In this document: positions 5,569 through 5,608 of the stretch, piece by piece
Position numbering within the stretch: the stretch's first letter is position 1
Layout of the letters: every line of letters begins with the position of its first letter
NCBI GenBank assembly: GCA_017958465.1
Contig: JAGDCQ010000201.1
Location: 1-5,608, forward strand
Origin: Lachnospiraceae bacterium
GTDB lineage: Bacteria; Bacillota; Clostridia; Lachnospirales; Lachnospiraceae
Reading direction: 5' to 3'
Length of the DNA: 5,608 nucleotides
Program-made: the position numbers and the translations under genes
The notes under the pieces: model-generated
Database searches by the model: none
Told to the model about the DNA's origin: nothing
What the model saw: only the letters and a program-made list of their open reading frames with translations

Positions 5569-5608
5569 AAGAAGAGCAGATTTCTAAGATAATCGGGAAC
5601 ATCCGCGA
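5565..5608 (+). CDS. Start of probable anti-sigma / sigma-regulatory protein, cut by window end
   Basis: Only the first 14 codons are present: MKEEQISKIIGNIR. The ATG overlaps the sigma factor's stop (ATGA), with AAGGAG (5552-5557) 7 bases upstream. Clostridial ECF sigma genes of this type are usually followed by a protein starting with a short helix of the form M-K-x-E-x-x-x-x-I-G-x-I, then a membrane segment and an extracellular domain, acting as anti-sigma factor. The position and this N-terminus fit that, but the membrane part lies outside the window. The anti-sigma assignment is inference from context. Confidence 0.65.
   Translation, partial: MKEEQISKIIGNIR

Overview
The window reads as chromosomal DNA of a Gram-positive, Clostridia-type bacterium, most likely a rumen or gut Lachnospiraceae/Ruminococcaceae relative. 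This rests on three things: strong GGAGG-type ribosome binding sites, a cellobiose 2-epimerase very like the recalled Ruminococcus albus enzyme, and an ECF sigma factor of the style common in Clostridia with its partner gene overlapping by ATGA. The genus is an inference. All genes lie on the + strand, tightly packed.

Layout. Positions 1-751 hold the 3' end of a gene for an exported, membrane-anchored TPM-domain protein with a Gly/His-rich tail; its start lies upstream of the window. Next (about 821-1420) is a small protein that resembles the N-terminal half of rhamnulokinase (FGGY kinase family), with a degenerate phosphate-binding loop and no C-terminal half. One base after its stop begins a topoisomerase III gene (topB, 1422-3482, TTG start). 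After 41 bases comes an AGE-family epimerase (3524-4723), very probably cellobiose 2-epimerase. Its stop overlaps the start of a tiny lipoprotein-like ORF (4720-4815), which looks frameshifted. A 9-bp inverted repeat and then a strong intrinsic terminator (4880-4914) close this unit. No terminator is evident between the first gene and the epimerase, so these genes may be one operon, although their functions do not form a recognised pathway.

A second transcription unit follows: a candidate sigma-A promoter (4931-4960), an ECF-type sigma factor (5011-5568), and the first 44 bases of an overlapping gene that by position should be its anti-sigma or regulatory partner.

The most unusual items are the half-length, probably non-catalytic rhamnulokinase-like protein with its start abutting topB, and the small lipoprotein whose reading frame is restored by one extra A in a run of A's. 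I see no mobile element, CRISPR array, tRNA or rRNA in the window.
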